A stretch of 64,000 nt of DNA from Marinobacter sp. S6332 (lineage in GTDB: Bacteria > Pseudomonadota > Gammaproteobacteria > Pseudomonadales > Oleiphilaceae). A model generated the notes under the pieces. That model was not told the DNA's origin and ran no database searches. It saw only the letters and a list, made by a program, of their open reading frames with translations. The position numbers and the translations under genes were made by a program. The stretch lies in the NCBI RefSeq assembly GCF_023016045.1, contig NZ_JALKAP010000006.1:129909-193908 (forward strand), given 5' to 3'. Below are positions 61,824 through 64,000 of the stretch, piece after piece (within the stretch, counting starts at the first letter, position 1; every line of letters starts with the position of its first letter).

Positions 61824-63520
61824 GCGGTCATCTCCTTTTTGTCCGCTGCAGTGCGGCGAGTTTCATCAATCATCTCTTTGTTGCTTCCGCCCGGCTTAAC
61901 GATTGGCCAAACGTTTTCTTCGCGGGCAATAGCAACGTGCAGCAGCATAGGGCCGCTGTAAGCCAGTATGGTTTCAATTCCTCGCCGTACCTGATCTGTG
62001 CGCTCAATCTTCAGGGCGGGAATATCGAATGCCCGGGCCATGGCAACAAAATCCGGGTTGTCATCGAGGTTAATTTGGCTTTCCCGATTGTTGTAGAATA
62101 GCTCCTGTTGTTGACGAACCATGCCCAAACATTGGTTGTCCATAATGATCAATTTAACGGGCAGGTTATATCGGCGAATAGTGGCTAGCTCCTGTGCGTT
62201 CATCATGAAGGAGCCATCGCCGGTAACATTGATAACCGTGCTATCGCGATTGGCAAACTGTGCGCCTATAGCCGCTGGCAATCCAAAACCCATAGTTCCG
62301 AGGCCCCCACTGGTAAGGTGGTGCCGTGGGTGATCAAACTGGTAATGCTGGGCAACCCACATCTGGTGCTGGCCAACATCACAGGCAATGATGGTGTCGT
62401 CTGGTGCGGTGCGAGAAAGCTGGCTGATAAAAGCTGGGCCGGTAATAGGCGCCAAGGGCTCTTCGTTATCTGCTGCCTGAAACCCACCCGTTGTACGCCA
62501 GGCTTGGCACTGCTTGCGCCAATCGTTGATTGCCAGAGGGGTTTCCCTAAGAGCGCGGGTCAGTTCACCTAGAATGGTGTTTAGATCCCCGCGAAGCGCA
62601 ATGTCAGCACTTCGGAGTTTATTGAATTCTGCTGCATCGGCATCGATGTGAATTGTTCGGGCATTGGGTGCGAAGCCATCGAGCTTGCCGGTAGCGCGGT
62701 CATCCAAACGCGCACCAATAACCAGTAATAGGTCGCATTCGTCTACCGCTCTGTTGGCAGCGCGGGAACCGTGCATTCCCAACATGCCGAGGTTGTGGGC
62801 ACTGTGTTTGCCGGAGTTTCCTATACCTTTAAGGGTTACTACTGCGGGCATCTCGGAACACTCGGTAAACGCCCGAAAGCTTTCCTCTGCGTGGGCCAAG
62901 CTAATCCCGCCACCGCTATAAAGCAGCGGCTTACGAGCGGCGCGCAACAAAGCTATCGCGCTTTCGAGATCGGGGCAGGTGGCATTTGGCTGTGCCTGTG
63001 TATTCATCCGTGCAGCGGTTACGTCCTCGAGTAATATGTCTTTAGGAATATCGATCCAAACCGGCCCTGGCCGACCGCTTTGTGCGAGGTCCATGGCTTC
63101 TTCAAGAATTCCGGGTAGCTCGGCTGCGTTATCAATCAAATAACTGTGCTTTACGATGCCAAGCGTCATACCCAAAACATCGGTTTCCTGAAAGGCATCG
63201 GTGCCAATAAGCGCCGATGGAACCTGACCGGTAATAACCAACATAGGGATAGAATCCCGGTGCGCATTGGCAACACCGGTAATCAGGTTGGTGGCACCCG
63301 GGCCGGATGTGGTAATACAAACCCCCAGCTTGCCGCTGGCCCGGGCGTAGCCATCGGCGGCCAGAGCGCAGCCTTGCTCGTGGCGACAGAGCACATGCTC
63401 CACACGCACATCGTCCACCAGCGCATCGTACAGCGGCATGATGCAGCCACCGGGATAACCGAAAACCGTTTGGATGTTGTGGCGATGGAATGCGTCGAGA
63501 ATGTGCTGTGCGCCGTTCAT
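61820..63520 (-). CDS. ilvG: Acetolactate synthase II large subunit IlvG
   Basis: A 566-residue ThDP enzyme that makes acetolactate or acetohydroxybutyrate for valine, leucine and isoleucine. The activating Glu is E48 in CRHEQGCALAADGYARASG. The cofactor motif GDGSFMMNAQELATIRRYNL then MDNQ is intact. ATG 63520 has AGGGA 9 bases upstream. The frame open to 63550 runs into the attenuator and is not used. It lies 29 bases after the leader terminator, which controls it. Confidence 0.9.
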   Translation of the reverse strand: MNGAQHILDAFHRHNIQTVFGYPGGCIMPLYDALVDDVRVEHVLCRHEQGCALAADGYARASGKLGVCITTSGPGATNLITGVANAHRDSIPMLVITGQVPSALIGTDAFQETDVLGMTLGIVKHSYLIDNAAELPGILEEAMDLAQSGRPGPVWIDIPKDILLEDVTAARMNTQAQPNATCPDLESAIALLRAARKPLLYSGGGISLAHAEESFRAFTECSEMPAVVTLKGIGNSGKHSAHNLGMLGMHGSRAANRAVDECDLLLVIGARLDDRATGKLDGFAPNARTIHIDADAAEFNKLRSADIALRGDLNTILGELTRALRETPLAINDWRKQCQAWRTTGGFQAADNEEPLAPITGPAFISQLSRTAPDDTIIACDVGQHQMWVAQHYQFDHPRHHLTSGGLGTMGFGLPAAIGAQFANRDSTVINVTGDGSFMMNAQELATIRRYNLPVKLIIMDNQCLGMVRQQQELFYNNRESQINLDDNPDFVAMARAFDIPALKIERTDQVRRGIETILAYSGPMLLHVAIAREENVWPIVKPGGSNKEMIDETRRTAADKKEMTA

Positions 63521-63548
63521 TATCGTGTTCCCTATTTTTTTCTTTCGC

Positions 63549-63589
63549 AAAAAAGAAACCCCCGGGACCTTTCGGTGCCGGGGGTTTCT
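63549..63589 (-). terminator. ilvGM leader attenuator terminator
   Basis: Minus strand: AGAAACCCCCGG (63589-63578) pairs with CCGGGGGTTTCT (63565-63554), a perfect 12-bp stem, then a T-run (63553-63549). A competing arm CCGGGGGATTT (63646-63636) inside the leader gene can pair with the first arm and block it. This is the classic attenuator layout, placed between the leader peptide and ilvG. Confidence 0.9.
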
Positions 63590-63611
63590 GGTGTTTGTGT
63601 CAGGTTTGTCG

Positions 63612-63704
63612 CTATCTCACCCGATTATCCACGCAAAATCCCCCGGAAGGTATCACTACCACGAGGACTAGGACTGCAAGGATAATTACTGAGTTAAGGT
63701 TCAT
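63612..63704 (-). CDS. ilvL: ilv operon leader peptide
   Basis: A 30-codon frame, ATG at 63704 and TAG at 63612-63614. It starts MNLNSVIILAVLVLVVVIPS. Residues 6-18 (VIILAVLVLVVVI) have 12 of 13 positions as Val, Ile or Leu, the amino acids made by the operon, matching E. coli IlvL in type. Codons 20-23 form the antiterminator arm. Stalling at the VIL block would free that arm, while reading to the stop would cover it. No strong ribosome site was seen before the ATG. It is too short for ordinary gene calling. Confidence 0.85.
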   Translation of the reverse strand: MNLNSVIILAVLVLVVVIPSGGFCVDNRVR

Positions 63705-63769
63705 AAAACGGACAATCTGCTCTGAATTCGATCAATGATTCTGTGTAGAATCTACCCCACGATTTAAAC

Positions 63770-63781
63770 CGGTTGCAACCG
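63770..63781. promoter_or_regulatory. CGGTTGCAACCG palindrome between ilvL and the RND adaptor gene
   Basis: CGGTTGCAACCG is a perfect 12-base palindrome, flanked by AAAC and TTTAA so that the dyad extends further with one bulge. It lies 65 bases upstream of ilvL and 75 bases upstream of the adaptor ATG. It is a candidate operator, probably for a TetR-type pump regulator, though a role in ilv control is possible. Confidence 0.5.
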
Positions 63782-63856
63782 TTTAATCGTTTTATTTTTC
63801 AAACAACGCCGCTTTCTGAGCTGTTGTTCACCAAATTCAGGCTGTGTAGGTACTTA

Positions 63857-64000
63857 ATGAGCAAAGTAAAATGGAGTTCGCTGGGTCTGTCCGTGGTCGT
63901 TGTGATCGCGTTGATTATCTGGATGGCAACCGGCGAACTCAAAGAGGCCAGTACTGAAGCACCTGCAGAACCCGAGGTTATAGAGCAGGAGCGAACACGG
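63857..64000 (+). CDS. RND efflux adaptor, N-terminal part cut by window edge
   Basis: 48 codons from ATG 63857. MSKVKWSSLGLSVVVVIALI and IWMATGEL form an uncleaved N-terminal membrane helix, followed by an acidic linker EASTEAPAEPEVIEQERTR. This is the usual start of an RND periplasmic adaptor (MFP). The rest lies outside the window. Divergent to ilvGM with a palindrome in between. Confidence 0.65.
   Translation, partial: MSKVKWSSLGLSVVVVIALIIWMATGELKEASTEAPAEPEVIEQERTR

Overview
The window is bacterial, gene-dense and looks like a marine gammaproteobacterium, most likely Marinobacter or a close relative. That placement is inference: it rests on the order of the leucine-degradation (liu) operon, the Rpn-type nuclease and REP-associated transposase families that I recognise by sequence, the AHAS II type ilvGM pair and the general protein character. 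No rRNA, tRNA, CRISPR array or phage was seen.

Layout. 1-6700 is an accessory island: the tail of a BrnA-type antitoxin, an Rpn nuclease gene, VapBC, a DUF2281/MazF pair, a RelBE/ParDE pair, an orphan HicB with an XRE regulator, two broken Rpn genes and two broken REP-associated tyrosine transposase (RAYT) genes. A REP-like stem-loop, often fused to a terminator hairpin, recurs between them, and a 181-bp direct repeat occurs twice. 6747-8009 is a lone nucleotide-sugar dehydrogenase. 8204-10664 holds hipBA and a divergent Fic-like gene with a degenerate motif. 10742-20496 is a membrane-stress type cluster: yjfI and pspA on the minus strand diverge from yqiJ (NfeD-like), yqiK (flotillin) and a 1758-residue DUF3686 AAA ATPase. 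It is the best candidate for an under-described multi-protein system.

20559-24508 carries a DUF4124 protein, an AI-2E family permease, a zinc-type oxidoreductase and a proline-racemase family protein in which both catalytic cysteines are replaced. 24602-31541 is an acyl-CoA synthetase, a thioesterase and a branched-chain (Liv-type) ABC transporter. 31723-36023 is an RND efflux pair. 36033-40016 is potFGHI. 40651-42895 is a CrtI-like oxidoreductase with a TetR regulator. 43050-52609 is a full liuRABCDE leucine/isovalerate operon extended by an AhpD-like protein and an acyl-CoA ligase. 52831-61491 holds another acyl-CoA ligase, an AraC regulator, and two paralogous acyl-CoA dehydrogenase plus thiolase sets with an SDR, of isoleucine or acyl-CoA oxidation type. 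61542-63520 is ilvGM with a complete leader-peptide attenuator upstream. The window ends in the start of another RND adaptor gene.

How the parts fit. Palindromes of the form TTTACGT-ACGTAAA or TTGACGT-ACGTCAA lie before liuR, before the SDR/acyl-CoA dehydrogenase/thiolase operon, before the acyl-CoA synthetase gene and before livG. This suggests one LiuR-type MerR regulon covering uptake, CoA activation and beta-oxidation of branched-chain acids. Two long, structurally matching hairpin elements sit inside the liu and the acyl-CoA dehydrogenase/thiolase operons.
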